Source: DATJLY01 sp035604615 | GTDB lineage: Bacteria > Pseudomonadota > Alphaproteobacteria > ATCC43930 > CGMCC-115725 | Assembly (NCBI GenBank): GCA_035604615.1 | Contig: DATNID010000045.1 | Span: 62,001 to 126,000, forward strand | DNA: 64,000 nucleotides | Direction of reading: 5' to 3' | Part shown: piece after piece, positions 23,968 through 32,050 of the stretch | Numbering within the stretch: position 1 is the stretch's first letter | Layout of the letters: each line of letters starts with the position of its first letter | Position numbers and translations under genes: made by a program | The notes under the pieces: model-generated | What the model was told of the DNA's origin: nothing | The model's input: the letters and a program-made list of their open reading frames with translations, nothing else | The model's database searches: none

Positions 23968-24711
23968 ATGTCTCAGAACACCGACGGCGCCAAGCCCGGC
24001 TTCGTGTCGCTGGCCGGCATCCAGCTCCTGCGCGAAATTCCCGAGTCGGAATTGAAATTGCTCGAAGAGAAGTGCATCGTCCGCCGCTTCGCCCCGGGCG
24101 AGGTGATGGTCGCACGTTTCAGCGCGGGCAGCTCGGTCTACTTCATCCTGTCGGGGACGGCGCGAGTCGTGCATTACCTGCCCGGCGAGGACGAGATCAC
24201 CATCGCCACCGTCTCGGCCGGGGATACGGTCGGCGAGATCGCGGCCATCGACGGGCTCGGCCGCTCGGCCACCATCATCGCCGACGAGGACGTCACCACC
24301 GCCGAGCTGAACCGCGGCGAGTTCCGCGAGCTCGTCGTCCGCAACGGCTGCGTCGCATTCGAGCTGCTCTATCGCTGGGCCAGCATCATCCGCGAGCTCG
24401 ACGACAAGTTCAGCTACGTCTCGACCATCAGCCCCGACCAGCGGGTCTATTCCCAGATCGTCCGGCTGGCACGCCAGGAATCGCCCGGCGATCAACGCTG
24501 GACCATCCGCGAGCTGCCGAGCCATCAGGATCTGGCGGAATGGGCGCAGACGAGCCGCGAGTCGGTCGCGGCCGCGATCGCCGAGCTCTACCGCCGCGGC
24601 ATCGCCGAGCGCCGCCACAAATCGCTCCACATCCGCGATTACGGCATGCTCAAGAGCCTGGTGATGAGCGGCCGGACCGAGGTCACCAAGGCGCAGGCGG
24701 AGAATAGCTGA
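23968..24711 (+). CDS. Crp/Fnr-family transcriptional regulator A
   Basis: A 247-residue regulator with a cyclic-nucleotide-binding domain (residues about 20-130) and a C-terminal winged helix (about 160-225). In the phosphate-binding cassette GEIAAIDGLGRSAT both the Glu (E90) and Arg (R99) used by cAMP-binding proteins are kept. There is no N-terminal cysteine set for an Fnr iron-sulfur cluster. The recognition helix region is LPSHQDLAEWAQTSRESVAAAIAELYRRGI. It is followed 6 bases later by a paralogue. Position next to the pilin genes, and a cyclase at 10 kb, suggest cAMP-linked control, which is inference. Confidence 0.88.
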   Translation: MSQNTDGAKPGFVSLAGIQLLREIPESELKLLEEKCIVRRFAPGEVMVARFSAGSSVYFILSGTARVVHYLPGEDEITIATVSAGDTVGEIAAIDGLGRSATIIADEDVTTAELNRGEFRELVVRNGCVAFELLYRWASIIRELDDKFSYVSTISPDQRVYSQIVRLARQESPGDQRWTIRELPSHQDLAEWAQTSRESVAAAIAELYRRGIAERRHKSLHIRDYGMLKSLVMSGRTEVTKAQAENS

Positions 24712-24717
24712 CCGGAC

Positions 24718-25461
24718 ATGGCCGAAGACAAGGAACGGGCGGCCTCCGGCTTCTCCCTGGCCGGCGTCAAGATCCTGCAAACCGTTCCCGAGGAGGAACG
24801 GCGCTTCCTCGAGACTCGCTGCACCTTCCGCCGCGTCGCCGCGGGCAATGCGCTGATGCAGCGTTTCAGCGTCGGCGCGGCGGTGTATTTCCTCATCTCC
24901 GGACAGGCCCGCGTCGTCCACTTCGTCGAAGGGCAGGACGAAATCACGATCGCCAACGTCTCGCACGGCGACGCGATCGGCGAGATTTCCGCGATCGACG
25001 GCGGCGGCGCCTCGGCCACCGTCATCGCCGAGGAGGATTGTACCATCGCCGTGCTGCCGAAGGAGGATTTCCACGCGCTGATCATGCGCCGGGGCGAGGT
25101 GGCGCTGTCGCTGTTGCAGCGCTGGGCCGCGGTCATCCGCGATCTCGACGACAAGGTGAGCCTCGTCTCCAGCATCGGTCCCGAGCAGCGCATCTATTCC
25201 GAGATCATCCGCCTCGCCCGCGTGGAGAAGCCGGGCAGCGACCAATGGCTCGTGCCGGAAATGCCGGGTCACCAGGACCTCGCGATCCGAGCGCAGACGA
25301 CGCGCGAGGCGGTGGCGCGGGCGATTGCAGAATTGGCGAGCCGCGGCATCGTCGAACGCCGCACCCGCACGCTCTATATCAACGACTACAAGGCGCTCAA
25401 GGACATGGTGCGGCAGGGCCAAGGGCTGCCGCTGCCGGCCGCGCGGGCGAGCGGCGCGTAG
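24718..25461 (+). CDS. Crp/Fnr-family transcriptional regulator B
   Basis: A 247-residue paralogue of the preceding regulator, with the same domain order and clear similarity along the whole length (compare FSVGAAVYFLISGQARVVHF with FSAGSSVYFILSGTARVVHY). The phosphate-binding cassette reads GEISAIDGGGASAT: Glu (E89) remains but the Arg that would contact the cyclic phosphate is Ala (A98). It therefore may bind another ligand or none. The DNA-binding part (MPGHQDLAIRAQTTREAVARAIAELASRGI) is intact. Separation from gene A is 6 bases, so the two are made together and could form heterodimers. Confidence 0.87.
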   Translation: MAEDKERAASGFSLAGVKILQTVPEEERRFLETRCTFRRVAAGNALMQRFSVGAAVYFLISGQARVVHFVEGQDEITIANVSHGDAIGEISAIDGGGASATVIAEEDCTIAVLPKEDFHALIMRRGEVALSLLQRWAAVIRDLDDKVSLVSSIGPEQRIYSEIIRLARVEKPGSDQWLVPEMPGHQDLAIRAQTTREAVARAIAELASRGIVERRTRTLYINDYKALKDMVRQGQGLPLPAARASGA

Positions 25462-25478
25462 GCCCGGCGTCGCCCACG

Positions 25479-25868
25479 TCAGTTTCGCGTCGCGCCGCAG
25501 AGAAGGTTGAGCGCGTCGGCCTCTTCGGTGGTCAAGGCGATGTCCGCGATGTCGTCCCGCAACAGCGCGAACGAGACGTGGAATCCGTCGGGCGTCCGCA
25601 GCGTAAGAATGAGACGGCTCGGCTCGGTGCTGGCCTCGAGGTCCCAGGAGTCCACGGGGTAGACGAGGCGTAGGTTCGGGTCCTGGTATCGCCGGGACAG
25701 CGACTGCCGCATCATCTCCGGCAAGGTCATGACGAGCGGCTTCAAACATTCGGCCGGCAGCACCAGTGCGCAGTGCGCGCCGTCCGCGCTGGCGAACCCG
25801 AGCGAAACGGTCGCCCCGTCCGCCGCCACGGAGAATTTCGTCAGATGCTTGCCGTGTATGACGGACAT
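25479..25868 (-). CDS. Hypothetical protein
   Basis: A 129-residue protein not assigned to a family. The start at 25868 (MSVIHGKHLTKFSVAADG) is preferred over an ATG 24 bases upstream because AAAGGCGAAG lies just before it. It is soluble in appearance, with alternating strands (TVSLGFASADGAHCALVLP, RLILTLRTPDGFHVSFALL) and one helix, compatible with a small beta-rich domain. It lies 55 bases after the SUOX-fold gene in the same direction and converges with regulator B. No function is proposed. Confidence 0.65.
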   Translation of the reverse strand: MSVIHGKHLTKFSVAADGATVSLGFASADGAHCALVLPAECLKPLVMTLPEMMRQSLSRRYQDPNLRLVYPVDSWDLEASTEPSRLILTLRTPDGFHVSFALLRDDIADIALTTEEADALNLLCGATRN

Positions 25869-25923
25869 GGCTTCGCCTTTCGTTATATACATTTGGAAAT
25901 ATCGATAAGCGCCAGTGCCGTGG

Positions 25924-26439
25924 CTAACGCAACTCGATATGGATCAGGTCGCGGACATCCCGGGCGCCGTGAATGTCGCCCGGAACGACGAGCCGAAGGG
26001 CGCCGTCCCCGATCGGGTGTCCGTCCTGTTCATAGGCGATGATGACCGGCGCATTGCCGAAATTGGGATCGATTTCGCCGAGCGAGAACATGACGAGATA
26101 TGCGTCCTTGCCGGTGACTGCCATCACGTGGCGAAGCTCGCCCCACTTTGCCGGATCGTCGACACCGGCGTGTTGGATGACGTCCCAGAGAAGCGCCCCG
26201 ACATAGCTCGCTTTCCGGTCGCCGTGATCCGTGCGGAACGAGATTTCGCGCCGCACGGCGGGCAGTGAGCGGAGCTCCGCGACGGTCAGGTGCAGGCTGC
26301 GCTTGACCAGACCATCGATCAGCAGGGCCGGCGCCGCGCTCTCGTCCGCCCGTGCGCTCGCCATTATTCCCGCTGACACCAGGCATAAGGCGAGGGCCAC
26401 GGAGAAACGCAATTCGGCGATCCATTTCGACCCGCGCAT
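25924..26439 (-). CDS. Exported SUOX-fold (molybdopterin-binding-like) protein without the molybdenum cysteine
   Basis: A 171-residue exported protein. A signal peptide (ELRFSVALALCLVSAGIMASARA) precedes one domain of the sulfite-oxidase/molybdopterin-binding fold (LLIDGLVKRSLHLTVAELRSLP, SYVGALLWDVIQHAGVDDP, VMAVTGKDAYLVMFSLGEIDP, LRLVVPGDIHGARDVRDLIHIEL). The mature protein contains no cysteine, so the residue that coordinates molybdenum in sulfite oxidase is missing. Short stand-alone proteins like this are common in Proteobacteria with unknown roles. GGACGGAG precedes the start. Confidence 0.75.
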   Translation of the reverse strand: MRGSKWIAELRFSVALALCLVSAGIMASARADESAAPALLIDGLVKRSLHLTVAELRSLPAVRREISFRTDHGDRKASYVGALLWDVIQHAGVDDPAKWGELRHVMAVTGKDAYLVMFSLGEIDPNFGNAPVIIAYEQDGHPIGDGALRLVVPGDIHGARDVRDLIHIELR

Positions 26440-26551
26440 CGACCGGCTCCGTCCTTGCGACCGGAATATACCGATTAATATAGCGCTAAGTCGGGCGGGA
26501 GGGAATGGCGACGTTCGCGCCGGTCATTACACCGTGCGTCTCCCCGCCGCC

Positions 26552-27376
26552 TCAATCGCGTGGCGAGGCCGGCATCGAGGCAACGAGTTCGCGAATCTCG
26601 GCGACCGCGGCGGCGATTTTGAACTCGAGCAGCTTTTCGCCGATCGCTGCGGTCGCGCGGCTCGGATCGCCGGAGGCGCCGGTGCGGCCTTCGGGCCAAC
26701 CCTTGGGCGACAGCAGCGCGCCGCGCACCGCGCCGGGCTCGATCGCCATCAGCTCGGCGGTATCGAGGAGCCCGGCATGCAGCCCGATCTCGGCGTCGCT
26801 GTAGCCGTTGGTCTTGAGCCACTCGCGCTCGCCGTCGGCCGCGTAGTAGCGGTCGATGGTGGCGACGCGGACGCCGCTCTTGCGCCACTGCCGGGTCAAG
26901 GCCGCGGCGACATGCGCCTGCGAGGCTTGGCTCAGCCCATGATCGCCGATGAAGCAAATGAGCCTGAAGCCGGCGAGGGCGAGGCTCTGCGCCGCCTCGC
27001 GCAGGACCGCGGCGAAGGTGGGTTCGCTCACGCCGATCGTGCCGGGCAGCGCCATGTTGTCGGTCGGCGGCTCGAAATTGCCCTCGGGCACGTAAGCGAC
27101 CACCGGCGCCACCAGTGCGTTGCCGACGCGGCGCGCGATCTCCCCGGCGCAATGATGGACGATGAAATTGTGCTTGCCGATCGCCATGTGCGGCCCGTTC
27201 TCCTCGCTGCCGCCGGTCGGCACGATGGCGATATTGGCGCCCGCGTGGACGGCGTCGCGCACCTCGATCCAGGTCAGGTCGTCGATGAAGGGGCTGCGCG
27301 TCGCCGCCGCGGCGGGGCGCGTCGCCGGCAGCGACAACCCGGCCGCGGCGAGGGCCAGAAATCGGCGGCGGTCCAT
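26552..27376 (-). CDS. Exported creatininase-family amidohydrolase
   Basis: A 274-residue protein with a twin-arginine-like signal (MDRRRFLALAAAGLSLPATR) and the creatininase fold. The metal-site region reads PTGGSEENGPHMAIGKHN, keeping the E and H of the canonical E-Q-H-G-P-H block but with His in place of the usual Asp at the end. The second block is FIGDHGLSQ instead of NGHGGN. This variant is typical of an exported subfamily of unknown substrate rather than true creatininase. GGGAGGATC lies before the start. The gene stands alone, divergent from the hydroxylase. Confidence 0.83.
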   Translation of the reverse strand: MDRRRFLALAAAGLSLPATRPAAAATRSPFIDDLTWIEVRDAVHAGANIAIVPTGGSEENGPHMAIGKHNFIVHHCAGEIARRVGNALVAPVVAYVPEGNFEPPTDNMALPGTIGVSEPTFAAVLREAAQSLALAGFRLICFIGDHGLSQASQAHVAAALTRQWRKSGVRVATIDRYYAADGEREWLKTNGYSDAEIGLHAGLLDTAELMAIEPGAVRGALLSPKGWPEGRTGASGDPSRATAAIGEKLLEFKIAAAVAEIRELVASMPASPRD

Positions 27377-27447
27377 GGCGGCGATCCTCCCAGGCGGGCG
27401 CGCGACGAAATCGACAATAGCCGCGCGCGCTGGTAGATAATACCGGC

Positions 27448-28488
27448 GTGAGCCCCGATCTCTCCCAGCACGTCGTTTCCCAGGCCGCGCGGCTACTGGC
27501 GCTCCTGGTCGATCCCTACGTGCAGTTCCTGTTCTACGGCTCGCTGTTCTGGTGGCCCTATCTCCTCAGCGCGCTCGCGGTGGCGCTGTTCGGGTTCTGG
27601 CTCGGCCATGGCGAGGGCTGGCGGACGCTCGGCGAATTCCGCCGCCGCTTCCTCTCGCGCCGCATCTGGGCGCACCCGTCGGCGCAGGCCGATTACGCCT
27701 ACTACATCGTCAACGCGATCCTCCATCCGGTGATTGTCGTGCCGCTCGTCGTCACCGGCGGGGCGGTCGCGCTCTGGGTCGAGGACGGGCTCGCGCTTCT
27801 GTTCGGTCCGGCGCCGGCGCCGCTTCTCGGCGTCACCGCCGCACGCGTGCTCTACACCGTACTGTTCTTCATCGCCTATGACTTCGCCCGCTTCCTCGCC
27901 CACGCCATACTGCACGACCTGCCGTTCCTATGGCAGTTCCATAAGCTGCACCACTCGGCCGAGGTGCTGACGCCGATCACCAACTACCGCGCCCATCCGG
28001 TCGAGTTGTTCATCATGGCGGCAGTGCCAAATCTCGCGACCGGCCTCGTCAGCGGCGTCGTGTGGTACCTCGCGGCGGGCGAGATCGGCTTCTACGCGTT
28101 CCTCGGCGCCCACGTGCTCATGGTCGGATTCAACACCTTCGCCAATCTGCGTCACTCGCATGTCTGGATCTCGTTCGGCCCGAGGCTCAACGCGTGGCTG
28201 ATCAGCCCGGCGCACCACCAGATTCACCACAGCGCGCATCCGCGCCATTTCGGCAAGAATCGCGGGTTCGAGCTGGCGGTCTGGGACCGGCTCGCCGGTA
28301 CGCTCTACGTGCCGATTGCGGAGGAGGAGCTGCGTCTCGGCCTCGGCGACGGCACCGACGGCGCTTGGCACGGCGTCGGGCGGATGTACGGCTGGCCGTG
28401 CCGCTACGCGCTCGCGCTGTGCGGCATCGGCCGGGCGCCGGCGCCGCCGGACCCGGCCGCCGCCGACCGGGCCCAGGTGCGGAGTTGA
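27448..28488 (+). CDS. Sterol desaturase/fatty acid hydroxylase family membrane enzyme
   Basis: A 346-residue integral-membrane di-iron hydroxylase. The start is GTG at 27448. Membrane helices lie at about residues 20-45, 85-110 and 130-150. The histidine clusters expected for the di-iron site are present: HAILHD, HKLHHSAE, RHSH and AHHQIHH. Such enzymes hydroxylate or desaturate lipids (sterols, carotenoids, sphingolipids or alkylglycerols) at the membrane; the substrate is not evident. It precedes tadG-like by 52 bases in the same direction, a relation that may be accidental. Confidence 0.88.
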   Translation: MSPDLSQHVVSQAARLLALLVDPYVQFLFYGSLFWWPYLLSALAVALFGFWLGHGEGWRTLGEFRRRFLSRRIWAHPSAQADYAYYIVNAILHPVIVVPLVVTGGAVALWVEDGLALLFGPAPAPLLGVTAARVLYTVLFFIAYDFARFLAHAILHDLPFLWQFHKLHHSAEVLTPITNYRAHPVELFIMAAVPNLATGLVSGVVWYLAAGEIGFYAFLGAHVLMVGFNTFANLRHSHVWISFGPRLNAWLISPAHHQIHHSAHPRHFGKNRGFELAVWDRLAGTLYVPIAEEELRLGLGDGTDGAWHGVGRMYGWPCRYALALCGIGRAPAPPDPAAADRAQVRS

Positions 28489-28540
28489 AAATCCGGCGCC
28501 TGTTGCGCATCGTATGATGCGATCAGATGCGCGAGGAGCC

Positions 28541-30223
28541 ATGCCTCGGCCCCATTCCATGCTGAGCCCGCTATGGCGCCGCCTGTGGCGCGACCGGCGC
28601 GGCAATTATTCGATGATCGTCGTGCTGCTGCTGCCGGTGCTGACGGGCTTCGTCGGCGTCGGCACCGAGGCGGGACTGTGGCTTTATGATCAGCAGTCGC
28701 AGCAGACCGCGACCGACTCCGCCGCCTTCAGCGCCGCCATCTATTACAAGGCGCAGGAGCCGGTGTCGGGCTCCGACACCACCTCCGGCCCCAACGGCCA
28801 GGCCCAGGCGCTTGCCGTCGTCGCCAATTACGGCTTCGCCGGGACCGCGAGCTGTGCCAGCTCGGGCAATGTCAGGACCTGCACCGCGCCGGCCAATTGC
28901 AACGTTAACGCCCCCGGGGTCGGCACCCCCTGCGTCCTGGTCAACAATCCGCCGGTCGCCGGCTCCCAGGCGGGCAACACGGCCGCCTTCGAGGTCATTA
29001 TCAGCCAGTCGCCGCAGCAGCTCTTCTCCAAGGTGCTGATGAGCACGCCGGTGGTGATCAAGGCGCGCACGGTCGGCTGGGTGAACGCGACGCAGCAGCA
29101 AACCCAGACCCAGGGCAACAGCCCCTGCACCGGCCCCCAATGCGTCTGCGTCAAGGTCACCGCCACCGTCAACGTCGCCGACGCCGGAAACTTCTCCGGC
29201 ACCGCGGCGCTGAACCTCAACGGCTGCAGCATCGAGGTCGACGATCCCAACAGCGCCGGGCTGAACCTAAGCGGCACGGCGCGCGTCTCTGCGGCCGACG
29301 TCTATCTCGCCAACGCCAATCTCCAATACACCTCGAGCGGCACCTTGTGCGGCGGCGCGAACCAGGCGGTGAATCCGTGCAACGCGGTCACGGGAACGCT
29401 CGCCGCGCCGGCGGCGGGGGGCTATGCCGATCCCTACCAGGCGCAACTGGCCAATGCCACGCTCCCGAACGGATCGCCGGCGATTCCGACCATCACCTCG
29501 GCCGCCGCCGGCGGCTGCCAGGGCGCCTCGATCGGCATCGGCGCCTCGATCGGCCCCGCCACGGCCGGCGGCACCATCTATTACTCGCAGGTCCGCATCA
29601 CCTCGAATGCGACGCTCAAGCCGGGGATCTATTACATCTGCCCCAGCGGCAGCTTCTCGATCAGCGGCTCCAGCACCACCACCGTCCAGACGGCGCCGTT
29701 CCCGCTCCCCAGCGGCTGCGCGACGCCCTATTCGTTGTGCCTCAACGGCAACACGACGATGCCGTTCGTCTCCCCCGACGGCGTGACGATCGTGCTGCTC
29801 GGCCTCACCGGCGCCGGCAACACGGTCACCAACTGCGCCTCGTTCAGCCTCAGCGGCGGCGCCAATCTCAATCTGGTGCCGCCCAATACCGGCCCCTTCT
29901 CGGGCATCGTGATCACCAGCTCGATCGGCTGCACGCCGCCCGCGATCGGGGCGCAGAACGCGCTCGGCACCGCCAACATCTCCGGCGGCACCACGACCCA
30001 GCTCTATGGCGCGGTCGATCTGGCGAACTACTCGGTCAACTATTCCGGCACCACCAGCGCGACCAGCGGCTGCCTCAACATCGTCGCCTACTCGTTCACC
30101 TCGAGCGGCACCTCCTCGCTCAGCAACAACTGCACGAGCGTCGGCACCACCGGCATCGGCCCGCCGTCGAGCTCCAGCATGTCCTCGACGATCACCGTCT
30201 ACACCGCCGCGCTGGCGAACTGA
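28541..30223 (+). CDS. TadG-like pilus/surface protein
   Basis: A 560-residue protein with the TadE/TadG N-terminal element: DRRGNYSMIVVLLLPVLTGFVGVGTEAG and then LWLYDQQSQQTATDSAAFSAA, where the helix and the following alanine-rich region match TadG. Starts in frame extend further upstream but overlap the hydroxylase gene; 28541 has GAGGAG just before it, and 28559 is also possible. The outer part (residues about 150-560) is Ser/Thr/Gly/Asn-rich beta-type sequence with scattered cysteines (GGCQGA, YICPS, SGCAT, TNCAS, GCTPP), and no von Willebrand A domain was found, unlike many TadG. It is 4 kb from the pilus cluster on the opposite strand. Confidence 0.78.
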   Translation: MPRPHSMLSPLWRRLWRDRRGNYSMIVVLLLPVLTGFVGVGTEAGLWLYDQQSQQTATDSAAFSAAIYYKAQEPVSGSDTTSGPNGQAQALAVVANYGFAGTASCASSGNVRTCTAPANCNVNAPGVGTPCVLVNNPPVAGSQAGNTAAFEVIISQSPQQLFSKVLMSTPVVIKARTVGWVNATQQQTQTQGNSPCTGPQCVCVKVTATVNVADAGNFSGTAALNLNGCSIEVDDPNSAGLNLSGTARVSAADVYLANANLQYTSSGTLCGGANQAVNPCNAVTGTLAAPAAGGYADPYQAQLANATLPNGSPAIPTITSAAAGGCQGASIGIGASIGPATAGGTIYYSQVRITSNATLKPGIYYICPSGSFSISGSSTTTVQTAPFPLPSGCATPYSLCLNGNTTMPFVSPDGVTIVLLGLTGAGNTVTNCASFSLSGGANLNLVPPNTGPFSGIVITSSIGCTPPAIGAQNALGTANISGGTTTQLYGAVDLANYSVNYSGTTSATSGCLNIVAYSFTSSGTSSLSNNCTSVGTTGIGPPSSSSMSSTITVYTAALAN

Positions 30224-30226
30224 GCG

Positions 30227-31678
30227 TCACTTCGCACCGTCGCGGACATGGGCGGCCGCGATCTTGTCGGCATAGAGCCGGTGCCATCCCGGCATGCGGT
30301 CCATCAGTGCTGCCGCGCGCGAATCGGCGGGGAACAGGGTCCAGGCGATCTTGTACTCGGCGAGCAGCGCCGGCAGCTCGTCGCTCGTCCCGTGCACCGC
30401 TTCGTAATAGCGCTTGATGAACGGGTCGCCGAACATATCGGCGCGGCCGTCGACGAAGGTCTTGATGCCCTGGAACATCAGGTAGTCGCCGAAATTATAG
30501 TCGTTGAGCACCGGACCCTCGACCCCGGCCGCGATGACGGCGCGGACCGCCGCGGCGGGGGCGTAGCGGTCGGTGGGCGCGACCGGAAAGGCCAGCGCCG
30601 CCGCCTCGCCGGCGATGACGAGCCCGGCCGCGAATGCCCATCCGCGCAGGTCCGCCGGCCGCGCCATGCGCTCGAGCCAATCGCCGCGGGGCGCGAGGGG
30701 CGCGAGTTGCGCGCCTGCCCACGGGCCCGCCAGCAGCGGCGCGATGAAGGCGATGAGATCGCCGTTGCGCGCGTGCTGCAGGCTCATCGCCAGCAGCAGC
30801 AGCATGAGCAGCACGCGGCTCGCCGGCAGCCTGATGCCGCGCAGCAGCACCACGCCGAGCGCCAGCACCAGCCAAATCTCGAAGGTCGAGACATGCTGGA
30901 AATCGATGCTCTTCCATTCGAGCAGCTGCGACAGCGCGAACTTCATGTCGAGGAGGCGCAGCGGCAGCAGATAGGCCTCGATGAAGTTGGGCGTCACCAG
31001 GGTCGCGACCAGCGATGCCGCGGTGAAGACCGCCCAGTCCTTGGCCGCCTTGAGCCGGGCCGCCTCGCCTCGCGTCAGCAGCACGGCCTCGACCGCGAAC
31101 AGGCCGGTAAAGCCGATGCCGACCAGGAACGTGCCGTGGAGATTGACCCACAACACCATCAAGAGCGCGGCCGCCAAGGGTGGGGCGCGGTTCTCCTGCC
31201 GCGCGGCGACGAGCCACGCCAGCCACAGCACCAGCAGGGGCAGCGCCAATATGTGCGGCCGCGCCAGCCAGTGCGGGGTCATCTCGATCCAGGCGGCGCA
31301 GGCGATCAGGATCGACTGCGCCGGCGTGTACCAGCGCAGCAGCGCGCGCACCAAGACCGCGATCGCGAGGCCAAGCCCGAGGCTCGCCATCGCCACCAGC
31401 CCGTGCCAGCCCAGCGCGTCGAAGAACAGGGTGGACACCACACCGCCCAGCCACTCATGGGCAACCCACGGCGTGCCGGGAACGCTGTGGGTGAGGAAAT
31501 CGGCGTGCGGCACCGCACGATGGGCGATCACCCAGCGGCCGATCACCACGTGCAGCATCGTGTCCGGATCGTCGAGCCGCGCCGAGCGCGAGGCAAGCCC
31601 GAGGAGATAGGCCAAGAGCCCCATCGAAAGCGGCAGCGACACGCCGAGGCGGGGCGGTGCCGCGACGAATTTTTCCAT
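30227..31678 (-). CDS. Polytopic membrane protein, GT-C glycosyltransferase-like
   Basis: A 483-residue inner-membrane protein with about ten or more hydrophobic helices. The first loop contains DDPDTMLHVVIGRWVIAHRAVPHADF and VAHEWLGGVV, a pattern seen in uncharacterised bacterial membrane proteins that resemble the GT-C class (lipid-linked sugar transferases), where an acidic pair in the first periplasmic loop is catalytic. The C-terminal soluble part includes LNDYNFGDYLMFQGIKTFVDGRADMFGDPF. Start at 31678 is preceded by GGACGGCGGA; an upstream extension of 32 residues is basic and unlikely. Convergent with tadG-like (3 bases between). Substrate and pathway unknown; a role in glycan supply is possible. 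Confidence 0.7.
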   Translation of the reverse strand: MEKFVAAPPRLGVSLPLSMGLLAYLLGLASRSARLDDPDTMLHVVIGRWVIAHRAVPHADFLTHSVPGTPWVAHEWLGGVVSTLFFDALGWHGLVAMASLGLGLAIAVLVRALLRWYTPAQSILIACAAWIEMTPHWLARPHILALPLLVLWLAWLVAARQENRAPPLAAALLMVLWVNLHGTFLVGIGFTGLFAVEAVLLTRGEAARLKAAKDWAVFTAASLVATLVTPNFIEAYLLPLRLLDMKFALSQLLEWKSIDFQHVSTFEIWLVLALGVVLLRGIRLPASRVLLMLLLLAMSLQHARNGDLIAFIAPLLAGPWAGAQLAPLAPRGDWLERMARPADLRGWAFAAGLVIAGEAAALAFPVAPTDRYAPAAAVRAVIAAGVEGPVLNDYNFGDYLMFQGIKTFVDGRADMFGDPFIKRYYEAVHGTSDELPALLAEYKIAWTLFPADSRAAALMDRMPGWHRLYADKIAAAHVRDGAK

Positions 31679-32050
31679 CCGATCCGCCGTCCTTCGCCGG
31701 CCGCGCCCGGGTCTCGTCCCAGGTTCCGCGAATTCGCTGAAGCGATGGTTAACACGAAGCGGCACGAGCCGCACCCCGCGCGCGGTGATCCTGGCGGCGG
31801 AAGCCGACGTATTTCCTGGGAGGATCGGCGCCGGGCCCGGTTTGGCAAGGCGTGACTAATGGTTGGTAAGGTTATTGGAGATTGCGCGTTCGTTAATAAT
31901 ACTCGGCGACGATTCGGTAATTTCTACAGGATACGTAATACAAGTGTCGAATTGGCGCAGATTAATCTTGGTGGTGCTGGATCTCCGGTGTATGTCTGAT
32001 CGTGCCGAGCGGCGAGACCGCTTTGTCGAATCCTTGTGAGCGAGGCGAAC
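31679..32050. promoter_or_regulatory. Divergent intergenic region upstream of the type I secretion substrate
   Basis: Three hundred and seventy-two bases without a gene, strikingly AT-rich from about 31855 to 31960 compared with the rest of the window. It should hold the promoter of the large repeat protein gene and a leader of up to about 100 bases. No confident -35/-10 pair was assigned. Confidence 0.45.

Noticed and set aside
28316..28540. Upstream extension of the TadG-like gene
   Set aside because: It overlaps the end of the hydroxylase gene in another frame and encodes an Arg/Ser/Ala-rich string; the TadG-type leader starts at 28541.
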